Notes: a model not told the origin generated them from the sequence alone. Shown: positions 35,617-44,516, counted from the first letter of the stretch. The stretch is DNA of 64,000 nt from Desulfonatronovibrio magnus (GCF_000934755.1 NZ_JYNP01000036.1:1-64000); one strand, 5' to 3'. Numbers and translations are program-made.

Positions 35617-36693
35617 TCAGGAGCAGGCCTCTGCAAATTCAGTTTTAAGGGAATCCATAAGCTCCTTGACTGAGATCAGACCGGTAATCCTGCCCGCAGT
35701 CTGCCCTGCAAAGGCAAAACCCCTGTGCATTTTACCTTTTTTTGCATTATTGAGGGCAGCAGCAATGCAATAAGGGCTTTTCTGATAATCACAGGTAACA
35801 ATGCATTGATATGGGCATTTAAAAGGTTTCTTTTTGCCCAGTTCCACATCTTGAAGAAAAGTATTGCGCAGTGCTCTTCCCGGCATACCTACCGGGCTTT
35901 TTATGACAATAACATCATCAGGCCCTGAGTCGATAAAAGCCTGTTTGAATCCTGGATCTGCATCACATTCATGGGTAGCCACAAATCTGGTACCCAATTG
36001 AACGCCGGAAGCTCCAAGTTTGATGAATCGACAGATATCTGCACCTGTATAAATGCCGCCTGCAGCGATAACAGGTATAGGACTGTTATGTTCTTCTTCA
36101 AAGTGCTTTACAGTCTTCACCACCTCCTGGACAAGATTTTCCAGTTTAAAAGCAGGATCATCCAGCTGTTCTGCTTTGAAGCCGAGATGACCTCCGGCCA
36201 TAGGGCCTTCAACCACAAAACCGTCTGGAACATAGTTGAACTTGGAGATCCATTTTTTGCAAATAATCTTGGCTGCACGGGCGGATGATACAATGGGTAC
36301 CAGCTTGGTTCTGGACTCTTCATTAAGGTATGAAGGCAGATCAAATGGAAGGCCTGCACCAGAAAAGATGATATCTATGCCTTCCTGAATGGATGTCTTG
36401 ACCATATCTTTGAAGTTGGTCAGGGCAACCATGATATTAACTCCCAGGATTCCGGAAGTCATTTCCCTGGCTTTGGCCACTTCTCGCTTCAAGGCTCGGA
36501 TATGTGCCTGAACAGGGTTTCTGGCGACATCAGGTTCGTCAATTCCAATCAGGGCCGCTGATATGACACCAACTCCCCCTTGCTGAGCTACCGCTGAAGA
36601 CAGCCCTGCCATGGAGATACCTACACCCATGCCCCCTTGAACTATCGGTACATCTGCAACTAAGTCTTTGAATCTAAGTTTGGGAAGCTCCAT
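35617..36693 (-). CDS. Nitronate monooxygenase-like flavoprotein (NMO/FabK family)
   Basis: A 358-residue FMN TIM-barrel protein of the 2-nitropropane dioxygenase/FabK superfamily. It has PIVQGGMGVGISMAGLSSAV at the N-terminus, EGPMAGGHLG and IAAGGIYTG as flavin/phosphate loops, and GVQLGTRFVATHECDADPGF. A C-terminal Cys cluster (CPYQCIVTCDYQKSPYC) is noteworthy. Members oxidise nitronates or act as enoyl-ACP reductases; the substrate here cannot be told. It starts the minus-strand unit with the ABC permease and binding protein. Confidence 0.87.
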   Translation of the reverse strand: MELPKLRFKDLVADVPIVQGGMGVGISMAGLSSAVAQQGGVGVISAALIGIDEPDVARNPVQAHIRALKREVAKAREMTSGILGVNIMVALTNFKDMVKTSIQEGIDIIFSGAGLPFDLPSYLNEESRTKLVPIVSSARAAKIICKKWISKFNYVPDGFVVEGPMAGGHLGFKAEQLDDPAFKLENLVQEVVKTVKHFEEEHNSPIPVIAAGGIYTGADICRFIKLGASGVQLGTRFVATHECDADPGFKQAFIDSGPDDVIVIKSPVGMPGRALRNTFLQDVELGKKKPFKCPYQCIVTCDYQKSPYCIAAALNNAKKGKMHRGFAFAGQTAGRITGLISVKELMDSLKTEFAEACS

Positions 36694-36776
36694 TTTTCCT
36701 CCGGTATTTGCTGAAATAATTATTTCTTTTAAGCACAGGACATGTCAAAAGGCAAGTGAGTTAACTGGTCTTTGTT

Positions 36777-37568
36777 TTAACGGGCAGGTTGTAATTCGGG
36801 TTGAGAAAAGGTGTGGGTAATGTTATCGGTTAAGCTCAGGCAAAAGGAGTCAAGCATTTTCTTCTTTCGATTGACAAATTCCTCCTGACCCAGTCTGGAA
36901 CCCGTCAGACCTCCTGTGAGGGATATTTCTGATAAATAAAATTTTTCATTCCGGTCCATCAGAACATCCATAATGGCATAAGGAAATTCTCCTCTAAGCA
37001 TGATTTTATGGCAGAATTCCTGCAAGCAGTCGGGCATGGAGATTCTAATGGCCGTACCGCCCTGGGCCAGGTTTTTGCGAAAGCTGTTGGGATTGATTTT
37101 TTCATAGGCCTCAGAATAATCTTCAATAATCAGAACCCTGATGTCTCTTGCATTTTCCAGAAATGGCTGCACCACAAAAGGAAAAGGCAGCATTTCCATG
37201 GCTGCAAGGCTTTGCAGGTGCTCAAGGCTGCTCCATTTGCTTAGCCCAAGACCTAAATGCTTTCGATCCCGCTTGCAGACAACAGGCAGGTCAGGGGGAT
37301 AGTCGGGAAGTTTGCGCATGATATCCTTACTTCTGTAGGCTACAAAGGTATTGGGCAGCATGAATGAACTAAGCACCTGCGCCTGAAAAACTTTAGATCT
37401 GCTCAGGAACTGAGATAAGAGAGAGGGGTAAACAATCACGCCCCGATTGATAAGATCAAGAGCTTTAAATTCTTCGCCTGGTCTTAATATAAGATTGCCC
37501 ACAAAAGCATCGCCTTTATCAAGGCTCAGATATACTTTTCTGAATTCAGCTATACTGCGAACAATCAT
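36777..37568 (-). CDS. ATP-grasp (RimK-like) protein
   Basis: A 263-residue protein with an ATP-grasp layout: N-terminal pre-domain, LPVVCKRDRKHLGLGLSKW as the ATP-binding strand with lysine and Gly-rich loop, FVVQPFLENARDIRVLIIED, then YAIMDVLMDRNEKFYLSEIS with the metal-binding Asp and Glu. Such enzymes ligate an amino acid or amine to a carboxylate; RimK is the best-known relative. The substrate is unknown. Its start overlaps the stop of the small gene upstream (ATGA), so they are translated together. Confidence 0.75.
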   Translation of the reverse strand: MIVRSIAEFRKVYLSLDKGDAFVGNLILRPGEEFKALDLINRGVIVYPSLLSQFLSRSKVFQAQVLSSFMLPNTFVAYRSKDIMRKLPDYPPDLPVVCKRDRKHLGLGLSKWSSLEHLQSLAAMEMLPFPFVVQPFLENARDIRVLIIEDYSEAYEKINPNSFRKNLAQGGTAIRISMPDCLQEFCHKIMLRGEFPYAIMDVLMDRNEKFYLSEISLTGGLTGSRLGQEEFVNRKKKMLDSFCLSLTDNITHTFSQPELQPAR

Positions 37569-37768
37569 TTTTTGTCTTGGAACTCCTTGATTTTTTGACG
37601 CACCTTGTCTTTGGCCTTGTCAATATCCTGGGGATTAATGCCTATTTTCTGAGCATATGTGTATATTTTGGATTCAATTTCAGGCATTTTTGTTTCTAAC
37701 TTTTCTCTGCCTGTCTCAAGGTTTTTTTTGATTTCAGTCCAGAGTTTCTGAAAGTTTTGATCATTCAT
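37565..37768 (-). CDS. Small helical protein coupled to ATP-grasp gene
   Basis: A 67-residue, highly charged, all-helical protein (MNDQNFQKLWTEIKKNLETG, ending VRQKIKEFQDKK) with no signal, cysteine or membrane segment. I do not recognise the family. It overlaps the ATP-grasp start by 4 nt. A small Lys/Glu-rich partner encoded just before a ligase could be its substrate, carrier or regulator; this is inference from context only. Confidence 0.65.
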   Translation of the reverse strand: MNDQNFQKLWTEIKKNLETGREKLETKMPEIESKIYTYAQKIGINPQDIDKAKDKVRQKIKEFQDKK

Positions 37769-37868
37769 CAGTTTTGCTCCTTGGTATTGGGGATGATATA
37801 AACAGGGTAATTAATATATCTGATTTCTGCACGAAACACAGCTGAACTTGCGAGCAACTTGATGAACC

Positions 37869-37899
37869 ATAAAAAAAAGGGTTGCCTGAAGCAACCCTT
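37869..37899 (-). terminator. Rho-independent terminator after tRNA-His
   Basis: On the minus strand a perfect 9-bp stem AAGGGTTGC / GCAACCCTT with loop TTCAG (37877-37899) is followed by a run of eight T residues. It starts 10 bp past the tRNA 3' end. Confidence 0.93.
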
Positions 37900-37909
37900 A
37901 TATTTTTGA

Positions 37910-37986
37910 TGGGGTGAGTGATGGGACTTGAACCCACGACCACTTGGGCCACAACCAAGTGCTCTACCAACTGAGCTACACCCACC
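37910..37986 (-). tRNA. tRNA-His (anticodon GTG)
   Basis: A full cloverleaf on the minus strand. Acceptor GTGGGTG pairs with CACTCAC (one G-U); the D arm is GCTCAGTTGGTAGAGC; the anticodon stem CTTGG/CCAAG holds loop TTGTGGC with anticodon GTG; the T arm contains GGGTTCAAGTCCC. An extra encoded G at -1 opposite C73, the identity mark of tRNA-His, is present, and CCA is encoded. Confidence 0.97.
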
Positions 37987-38317
37987 ATTGGCAAAAAATT
38001 AAATTTATACTTGTATCAACCTGCAGTCAAGCAGAATTTTTTATCTACCGGTTAGTAACTTACCGTTTCAATCCTGCAGAAAAAAAACAAGAAAGTAATT
38101 TAACCTTGAAAGAGCAATGATGCCCAAGATCCTTACTCTTCAACCTTCAACCCTCTGTCTTCAGCCTTCAGCCTTCAGCCTTCAGCCTTCAGCCTTCAGC
38201 CTTCAGCCTTCAGCCTTCAGCCTTCAGCCTGAAACCTACGATTATCGCCCCAAATTAAAGATTCATTTTAAAATTGGGTTGTGGGCACAGCCCGCAGGTG
38301 GAAAAGAGCGGAGCGTT
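37987..38317 (+). repeat. Modular repeat B4 with ten CTTCAGC heptamers
   Basis: The best full copy of the modular repeat, 38046-38298. Left end AGTAACTTACCGTTTCAATC, A-rich stretch, TTTAACCTTGAAAGAGCAAT, then ten perfect tandem CTTCAGC units (38159-38228), then a block ending TGGGTTGTGGGCACAGCCCG. No inserted element is present, so it shows the empty form of B1 and B5. The rest of the gap holds the upstream region of tRNA-His. Confidence 0.88.
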
Positions 38318-38749
38318 TTAAATATTATAAAGCTCACTTCCGGGAATAATCCGGACACCATTTTTTTGAAGAGTTTCAATGGCTTCATCAGTTCTATCAA
38401 ACCTGAAAATCAGGACTGCATTCTTGCCGCTTTGCTGGACAAAGGCATACATATATTCCACATTGATGCCATTTGTGCTGAGCATGGATAAAATATCATG
38501 CAGACCTCCGGGTCTGTCTTCCACCTCAGCAGCAACAACATTGGTTCGACCAACAGTAAAACCATTATCTTTAAGGGCTTTTTTGGCTTTTTCATGGTCT
38601 GTAACAATAAGTCTTAAAATACCAAAATCAGTTGTATCAGCCAGGGAAAGTGCGCGGATATTCACCCCTGCTTCAGAAAGAGTTCTGGTAACGTCAGCAA
38701 GTCTTCCTGCTCTGTTTTCCAGAAATATAGATATTTGTTCTACCTTCAT
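38318..38749 (-). CDS. Tandem ACT-domain protein
   Basis: A 143-residue protein of two ACT domains: residues 1-68 start [20 protein letters not shown], and residues 70-140 start [23 protein letters not shown] pairs bind amino acids and act as sensors. This family is typically encoded next to phenylacetate-CoA ligase, as here (87 bp downstream of paaK), which suggests control or sensing of aromatic amino-acid breakdown. There is no catalytic domain. Confidence 0.88.
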   Translation of the reverse strand: MKVEQISIFLENRAGRLADVTRTLSEAGVNIRALSLADTTDFGILRLIVTDHEKAKKALKDNGFTVGRTNVVAAEVEDRPGGLHDILSMLSTNGINVEYMYAFVQQSGKNAVLIFRFDRTDEAIETLQKNGVRIIPGSELYNI

Positions 38750-38835
38750 GATTAACCTCTTTGTTGATCTATGGGTTGATGAGAAATGGTTGAAACAAAA
38801 AAGTACAAGCGCTTTTTTGCAATTCAGCCTGTATT

Positions 38836-40137
38836 TTAAAGTTTGCGCTTGTCAACGATCCTTTGTGCCTTGCCTTCGGATCTGGCAATGGTTCTGGGTT
38901 CTACAAGGGTAATCTTTGCTGTTACTCCCAGAAATTCCTTTATGTGAGACATAATCTTTTTTTCAATTTGTTGCAGATGTTTGATCTCATCAGAAAAAAG
39001 CTTTTCATTGACTTCCACCTGCACCTCTAAGATGTCCATTGAGCCTTTGCGATCTATGATGAGTTGGTAGTGGGGGCTCAGTCCTTCTGTTTCAAGCAGA
39101 ATACTTTCAATCTGTGATGGAAAAACGTTGACTCCTCTAATGATGAGCATATCATCACTGCGCCCGGTGATACGCTCAATGCGGTAGTGGGTTCTTCCGC
39201 AGCGACAGGGAATATTGTTGATCCTGGTAATATCCCGGGTGCGGTATCTGATTAAAGGTTGTGCCTCTTTGGTCAGTGTGGTTATGACCAGCTCTCCCTT
39301 TTCTCCTGCAGGCAATGGTTCACCTGTTTCAGGATTGATGATTTCAATAAGAAAATGATCCTCCCAGATGTGCAGTCCGTCCTGAGCGGCAATACACTCG
39401 ATGCCGACTCCAGGCCCCATAATCTCTGACAGACCGTAAATGTCCAGGGCCTTGAGCTGCAGTTTGTTCTGGATGTCATGGCGCATTTCCTCTGTCCAGG
39501 GTTCTGCTCCAAAGATACCCACCTTCAGTCTGAGGTCGTCTATATTGATTCCGTTGGCCAGGGCAGTCTCATATAAATGCAGGGCATAAGACGGGGTGCA
39601 GCAGATTACTGTAGGCCCAAAATCTTTCATAAGCATCACCTGTCTTTTAGTGGCACCGCCTGACACAGGCAAAATGGTTGCTCCCAGAGCTTCAGCACCG
39701 TAATGCGCACCAAGTCCGCCAGTGAACAGACCATAACCATATGCATTGTGTACAATGTCGGCTCTGGTCACGCCGCATGCCTCAAATGATCTGGCCATAA
39801 GACTTGCCCAGTTGTCTACATCTCTTCGGGTATATCCAACAACGGTTGCTTTTCCTGTGGTGCCCGAAGAAGCATGCACCCGGACAACACTTTCTCTTGG
39901 CACGGCAAACAATCCGAATGGATAATTATTTCTAAGATCCTGCTTTTCAGTAAATGGCAAGTGTTTAAGATCATTCAAAGACTTGACATCCTGAGGTTTT
40001 ACTTTCATTTCAGAAAATTTTTTGTTGTAAAAAGGTACATTATGATAAACTTTTTCAACAAGATATTTGAGTCTTTTAAGTTGCAGGGTTTCCAGTTCAT
40101 CCCTGGGCATGGTTTCATTCTGGACATCAAAGACCAT
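38836..40137 (-). CDS. paaK: Phenylacetate-CoA ligase
   Basis: A 433-residue AMP-forming acyl-CoA ligase that activates phenylacetate (or a related aryl acid such as indoleacetate) to its CoA ester. Motifs are [17 protein letters not shown] (phosphate loop), [24 protein letters not shown] and the C-terminal [14 protein letters not shown] with the catalytic lysine. Length fits PaaK. In anaerobes this enzyme often serves oxidative or reductive amino-acid use together with indolepyruvate oxidoreductase, which is not in the window. It is upstream of the ACT protein. Confidence 0.93.
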   Translation of the reverse strand: MVFDVQNETMPRDELETLQLKRLKYLVEKVYHNVPFYNKKFSEMKVKPQDVKSLNDLKHLPFTEKQDLRNNYPFGLFAVPRESVVRVHASSGTTGKATVVGYTRRDVDNWASLMARSFEACGVTRADIVHNAYGYGLFTGGLGAHYGAEALGATILPVSGGATKRQVMLMKDFGPTVICCTPSYALHLYETALANGINIDDLRLKVGIFGAEPWTEEMRHDIQNKLQLKALDIYGLSEIMGPGVGIECIAAQDGLHIWEDHFLIEIINPETGEPLPAGEKGELVITTLTKEAQPLIRYRTRDITRINNIPCRCGRTHYRIERITGRSDDMLIIRGVNVFPSQIESILLETEGLSPHYQLIIDRKGSMDILEVQVEVNEKLFSDEIKHLQQIEKKIMSHIKEFLGVTAKITLVEPRTIARSEGKAQRIVDKRKL

Positions 40138-40220
40138 AATTTTCTCCTGAGCAATTTAAAAAATAAGTAATATTTTAGTAACTTACCGCTTCAACCCTGT
40201 AGAAAAAAACAAGAAATTTA

Positions 40221-40361
40221 GTAACAGTTTAGCCATTTGCATGTGGCAGGGGGACTGGCTCTCCCAGCCCTTGTTTTATTAAGTCTGTGTTTTACATCAA
40301 CAAAAAACAAGGGCTGGGGTGCCTGTCCCCTGCTTTCCTTAGAAAAGGGCTAAACTATTAC
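40221..40361. mobile_element. Small GTAA-ended TIR element (type C) inside modular repeat B5
   Basis: A 141-bp element with ends GTAACAGTTTAGCC and GGCTAAACTATTAC (one mismatch as inverted repeats), flanked by the exact 8-bp duplication GAAATTTA (40213-40220 and 40362-40369). The interior is a long hairpin: CCAGCCCTTGTTTT against AAAACAAGGGCTGG. GTAA ends plus an 8-bp duplication match what is known of IS66-family insertion. There is no coding capacity. Confidence 0.92.
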
Positions 40362-40726
40362 GAAATTTATTTAACCTAAAGAGCAATGATGCCCAAGATC
40401 ATTATTCTTCAGCCTTCAGCCTTCAGCCTTCAGCCTTCAGCCTTCAGCCTTCAGCCTTCAGCCTGAAAAGTAAGGTTGTCGCCCAAACTTCACTATTCTT
40501 GTTTAAATTGGGTTGTGGGCACAGCCCGCATTAGTGACTTACCGCTTCAATCGTCTGTCTTAAATTATTAAAAACAAAAACTTTTCCAAGTTTGCTGCAG
40601 TTGTAATTTTTGCCTCATGAAGCCATGTATAGTCAAGGGAAAAGTACAGTAAGCACCCGGAGTTTATATCTCTACTTGACACGTTTTGTCTGATACCTTT
40701 ATCTGTTCTTCAATATTTCAGCAAAT

Positions 40727-40909
40727 GTACCTGTTTAGCGCTTTTATGGAAAGCAGGGGACAGGCATTCCGGGACCCACTTGAGCATCAATTTGTGCTCA
40801 AAATGACTCATTTTTGGGCAAGTGGGTCCAGGAAGAGCCAGTCCCCCTCCGGGCTGTATGCCTCCGGGCAGGAAGCCATGCCACAACATCCAAAGCGCTA
40901 AACAGATAC
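40727..40909. mobile_element. Small TIR element, type A copy 3, upstream of murA
   Basis: A 183-bp element with ends GTACCTGTTTAGCGCTTT and AAAGCGCTAAACAGATAC (17 of 18 matching) and the exact 8-bp duplication CAGCAAAT at 40719-40726 and 40910-40917. It is about 85-90 percent like copies 1 and 2 by eye. It ends 30 bp before the murA start, so murA transcription must start within it or read through it. Confidence 0.92.
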
Positions 40910-40939
40910 CAGCAAATTTATTAACCCGACAGGATTATT

Positions 40940-42193
40940 ATGGACAAATTAGTAATACAAGGCGGAAACCGCCTGCAGGGCGAAATCAGAATCAGTGGAT
41001 CCAAGAATGCTTCACTGCCCATTCTTCTTGCATCCCTGATGCCCGAGGGTGATGTAGTTCTTGAAAATGTACCGGAACTCAGGGATATAAGGACGACCTT
41101 AAAGCTTTTGACCCTGCTGGGGTGTAATTCAGATTTTAATGGTCCTGAGGTGGAAATCAGTGCGGGCAATCTGGTTCCGGAAGCGCCTTACGATCTTGTA
41201 AGGACTATGAGAGCTTCAGTGCTCTGTTTAGGTCCGCTCCTGGCAAAGCTGGGCAGGGCCAAAGTGGCGTTACCCGGAGGGTGCGCCATTGGTTCAAGGC
41301 CAGTGGATCTCCACTTGCGAGCTCTTGAGCGGATGGGTGCAACATTTGATCTTGATTCAGGATACATTATAGGAACATGCAAATCTCCCCTTAAGGGAGC
41401 ACATATTACCTTTGATTTTCCAACTGTGGGCGGTACTGAAAATCTGCTCATGGCTGCAAGCCTGGCTCAAGGCAAGACAATTCTTGAGAACGCGGCCAAG
41501 GAACCTGAGGTTGTTGATCTGGCGAATTTTCTCAATGCCTGCGGAGCAAGAATTAACGGGCATGGAACAAGTATCATTACTATTGATGGAGTGCCAGCTC
41601 TTAATGGGTGCAGATACAGAGTCATGTCGGACCGTATTGAAGCAGGAACCTACATGGTAGCAGGGGCAATCAGTTTTGGAGATGTCCTGCTGACCAATTG
41701 TCCTGTTGAAGAACTGGATTCGGTCAGTGCCAAGCTTCAGGAGATGGGTGTAAAAGTAGTAATGCAGGATAAAGGAGTTCAAATCAGTGCTGATGATAAG
41801 CTGAGTTGTGTTGATGTTGTCACCTTGCCTTATCCTGGCTTTCCTACAGATATGCAGGCTCAGATCATGGCTTTGATGTGCGTTGCACGGGGCAGCGGTG
41901 TAATTAAGGAGACAATTTTTGAAAACAGGTTCATGCACGCCTTAGAGTTAATCAGAATGGGTGCCAATATCAAGCTTTCAGGTCAAAACGCAGTGGTAAG
42001 AGGAGGAAAGAAACTTATGGGCGCTCCTGTTATGGCTTCAGATCTTCGGGCCAGCGCAGCCCTGGTCTTGGCCGGTCTTGTTGCTGAAGGTACTACCGAG
42101 GTCAGCAGGATTTATCATTTAGACCGAGGCTATGAAAGCATGGAGAAAAAGCTTTCCAAAGTAGGTGCCAGAATTGAGAGAGTGTCTCAATAA
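40940..42193 (+). CDS. murA: UDP-N-acetylglucosamine 1-carboxyvinyltransferase MurA
   Basis: A 417-residue enzyme that transfers enolpyruvate from PEP to UDP-GlcNAc, the first committed step of peptidoglycan synthesis. The catalytic Cys lies in [15 protein letters not shown] at residue 115, the same number as in E. coli, so the enzyme should be fosfomycin-sensitive type. Lys22 in [10 protein letters not shown] and the C-terminal [11 protein letters not shown] are also present. AGGA precedes the ATG. A mobile element lies 30 bp upstream. Confidence 0.97.
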   Translation: MDKLVIQGGNRLQGEIRISGSKNASLPILLASLMPEGDVVLENVPELRDIRTTLKLLTLLGCNSDFNGPEVEISAGNLVPEAPYDLVRTMRASVLCLGPLLAKLGRAKVALPGGCAIGSRPVDLHLRALERMGATFDLDSGYIIGTCKSPLKGAHITFDFPTVGGTENLLMAASLAQGKTILENAAKEPEVVDLANFLNACGARINGHGTSIITIDGVPALNGCRYRVMSDRIEAGTYMVAGAISFGDVLLTNCPVEELDSVSAKLQEMGVKVVMQDKGVQISADDKLSCVDVVTLPYPGFPTDMQAQIMALMCVARGSGVIKETIFENRFMHALELIRMGANIKLSGQNAVVRGGKKLMGAPVMASDLRASAALVLAGLVAEGTTEVSRIYHLDRGYESMEKKLSKVGARIERVSQ

Positions 42194-42294
42194 GTTCTTC
42201 TGCCTTGTAGCGTAAGTCCTTAAACGAGCTTATTTTTTCAGCACATTACCTTACCTTACTCATAACAACAAACAACCTTTTGGAGCGTAATAAA

Positions 42295-43437
42295 ATGGTT
42301 ATTCCTGCCCCCATAGAACGTCTCAAGTTTTTTAAAGGTCAGTTGGGGATTGATGAACAGGACTTTATTTTCATGAGGCAGGGAGGGCGATACTTTATAA
42401 AGGAAAAAGATCATTTTGCTCAATGGTTTTTCGATTATTTTATTCAGCAGCCTCATACTAAGGCTGTGCTTGAGCATGAGACTCAAAGTGATCAGCTGAA
42501 AAACATCTGGGCTTTCTGGTTTGAGTCTCTTTTCAAGACAAATGGAGGTGATGATTTTTTTGTCAGGCACTGGAAAAGCGGGTTGAAGCATGTTCAAATT
42601 GGCATAGATCATAGATATATAAACATGGCTTATGGTCTGGTGCGACGTTTTGTGCATGAAATTGCCCGTAGAGAAGTTGATTCTCAAACAGTGGATCAGA
42701 TGATCATCAGTATAGATAAGGTTTTGGATTTATGTATCCTTATTGAAACCGATGCCTTCATTACTACCATTACTCAGTGTGACCATGAGGTGATCAAGGG
42801 GATAGCTCATCAGGTGCGCAATCCACTGACTGTAATCGGCGGAAATATAATGCGACTTCAAAAAAAAGTTGCTCAGGATGATCCCCGTCGGGAAATATAC
42901 TCCACCATGCTGTCCGAAGCAAAAAGACTGGAGATTATGGTAAAGAATGTGGTAACATATAATGAAATTTTTCAAAAGCAGCCTGTTCCTGTTCTTTGCA
43001 ATGTTCAGGAAGTTATAGAGGCAAGGCTGCAGGAACTTGAGTCATCAATGCAGTCAATCAGTGTCGAGATCAGTTTTGATGGGCAGCAGCCTCAGGTCTT
43101 AGCTGACGAGTTTGATTTTAAAGTACTGTGTCTACATGTTTTACAAAATGGCATTGAGGCTTCTCTTGAGTCTTCTAATCCTGTGTTGCGAATAAGTACT
43201 CTTCTGAATCCGAAGAATCCTGGTTACTTAGAGATCAGGATTTTCAATAATGGACCTGCTCCGTCCCGCGAAACACTTGAGCAGATGTTTACACCCTTTT
43301 ACTCCACTAAGGCCATGGGAACAGGCTTTGGACTGCCCATTGTAAAGCTGGCAGCCCGCAAAAATCATGGAAATTTCACCTTGGAGGTTGTGGAAGGCCA
43401 GGGAGTTGCGTCTGTGATCTCAATGCCCTTACCCTGA
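42295..43437 (+). CDS. Globin-coupled sensor histidine kinase
   Basis: A 380-residue soluble kinase. Residues about 5-155 look like a protoglobin/globin-coupled sensor domain; WKSGLKHVQIGIDHRYINMA carries the likely proximal heme His (H99). The kinase part has the H-box KGIAHQVRNPLTVIGG (H172), an N-box LHVLQNGIEAS, and the G-box GTGFGLPIVKLAAR. The ATG at 42295 has GGAG before it. It lacks membrane segments, so would sense O2, NO or CO in the cytoplasm. No response regulator is adjacent. Heme binding is inferred. Confidence 0.82.
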   Translation: MVIPAPIERLKFFKGQLGIDEQDFIFMRQGGRYFIKEKDHFAQWFFDYFIQQPHTKAVLEHETQSDQLKNIWAFWFESLFKTNGGDDFFVRHWKSGLKHVQIGIDHRYINMAYGLVRRFVHEIARREVDSQTVDQMIISIDKVLDLCILIETDAFITTITQCDHEVIKGIAHQVRNPLTVIGGNIMRLQKKVAQDDPRREIYSTMLSEAKRLEIMVKNVVTYNEIFQKQPVPVLCNVQEVIEARLQELESSMQSISVEISFDGQQPQVLADEFDFKVLCLHVLQNGIEASLESSNPVLRISTLLNPKNPGYLEIRIFNNGPAPSRETLEQMFTPFYSTKAMGTGFGLPIVKLAARKNHGNFTLEVVEGQGVASVISMPLP

Positions 43438-43890
43438 GCTGATTAGGCGCTTATTGGAAATTTCAAACCAACATGTTGTTTCATTTTCAAAGAAAGCCAG
43501 GAGTTTTTGCCCACGGAACACACGGAAGGGCACGGAAGTGTTTTTCAAGCGTTGCGAAGCAACGCATATTCCATGAAATTCAGTGTATTCCGTGGGCAGT
43601 CTCTTTTGTCCCGAAGGGGCCTCTTTTCCCGCGCAGGGTCGCGGAAAAAGCCTAGTAACTTACCGTTTTAATCCTGTAGAAAAAAACAAGTAATTTATTT
43701 ACCCTTAAATGAGCAATGATGCCCAAGATCCTAATTCTTCAGCCTTCAACCTGAAAAGTAATGTTATTTCATGCTCATTTTGAAAAACACTACTTTTTTA
43801 AAAAACTTTCTGGACAAAGATTAATTCATACGGTAGCTGAAAACTACTTTGTTGGTATGTTTTCAGGAAAAAAACAATATTGGAGAAATT
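43438..43890. repeat. Intergenic repeats (family G and modular repeat B6)
   Basis: No gene is seen. 43443-43480 repeats the 26737-26780 segment. 43510-43610 is a palindromic CACGGAACACACGGAAG / TATTCCGTGGGC region. 43604-43650 repeats 26925-26960. 43651-43768 is a truncated modular repeat: AGTAACTTACCGTTTTAATC, GAGCAATGATGCCCAAGATC, one CTTCAGC unit, GAAAAGTAATGTTATTTC, lacking the GGGCACAGCCCGC end. Confidence 0.75.
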
Positions 43891-44358
43891 ATGAAACTAT
43901 CTACTACTATTCGTTATGGCACGAGGCTTATGTTGGATATGGCGGAACAGCAGGGCAAAGGGCCTATAAGGATTAAGACGATTGCTAAACGTCAGGGTAT
44001 TTCAGAAAAGTATCTCGAGAAGATTGTCAGGCTGCTCAGGAAGGCTGGACTTGTAGATGGTCTCAGAGGTCCTGGAGGCGGATATATATTATCAATCCCT
44101 CCGGAGAAGATAACTCTTGCTGATATACTTGAAGCTGTTCAGGGAAAAGTTGAGCTATGCCCATGTCTTGATGAACCTGAAAATTGCGAGAAACACGATG
44201 ACTGTAAAACCAGAAAAATCTGGAATGACATTAACCAGATTATCTGGATCAAGTTGAAAGGGATCAGTCTGGCTGATCTTAGAGATTCAGCCTGCCCCAG
44301 CGAAGATGACCTGCAGGATGATACAGCGGCTCTGATGAAAGGGATTAAGTTTGATTAG
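43891..44358 (+). CDS. Rrf2-family transcriptional regulator with putative Fe-S site
   Basis: A 155-residue regulator. The N-terminal winged helix (IRYGTRLMLDMAE, ISEKYLEKIVRLLRKAGLV, GPGGGYILS) is typical Rrf2. Cysteines at 90, 92, 99 and 105 (CPCLDEPENCEKHDDC) are positioned like the cluster ligands of IscR/NsrR-type proteins, so it probably senses iron-sulfur status, NO or redox. The ATG at 43891 is chosen by its GGAG; the frame opens further upstream. It stands alone; targets are unknown, though the nearby ferredoxin genes are candidates. Confidence 0.9.
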   Translation: MKLSTTIRYGTRLMLDMAEQQGKGPIRIKTIAKRQGISEKYLEKIVRLLRKAGLVDGLRGPGGGYILSIPPEKITLADILEAVQGKVELCPCLDEPENCEKHDDCKTRKIWNDINQIIWIKLKGISLADLRDSACPSEDDLQDDTAALMKGIKFD

Positions 44359-44389
44359 TAATCTGATAGATATAATACAACTTATCTTT

Positions 44390-44451
44390 GGTGACAGTCA
44401 GGTTTTCAATTCATTTGAATTATTTTCGAGATTGAATGCCGGACTGTCACC
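44390..44451. repeat. Long inverted repeat after the Rrf2 gene
   Basis: GGTGACAGTCAGG (44390-44402) pairs with CCGGACTGTCACC (44439-44451) over 13 positions with one mismatch; an inner TTCAAT/ATTGAA extends the hairpin. It lies 31 bp beyond the stop codon. There is no T-run, so it may be a Rho-type 3' hairpin, an mRNA-stability element or a decayed mobile palindrome. Confidence 0.6.
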
Positions 44452-44516
44452 GGGATATTAACAGATTTTGAAATGAATACACATAGCAAGTCTGCTATGG
44501 AACAGGTTCGAAGCCT

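Larger units (their letters stand above)
40138..40939. repeat. Intergenic repeat block paaK/murA with modular repeat B5
   Basis: About 800 bp with no gene. Modular repeat B5 runs 40174-40530: AGTAACTTACCGCTTCAACC, an inserted element (40221-40361), TTTAACCTAAAGAGCAATGA, eight tandem CTTCAGC units (40407-40462), and TGGGTTGTGGGCACAGCCCG. A second unit start (AGTGACTTACCGCTTCAATC) follows head-to-tail at 40534. The type A element at 40727-40909 is then inserted immediately before murA. Confidence 0.85.

Noticed and set aside
38117-38491. Open frame reading repeated LQPSAFS units
   Set aside because: It is the translation of the CTTCAGC heptamer array in modular repeat B4 (7-bp period gives a 7-residue repeat) and runs antisense into the ACT gene.
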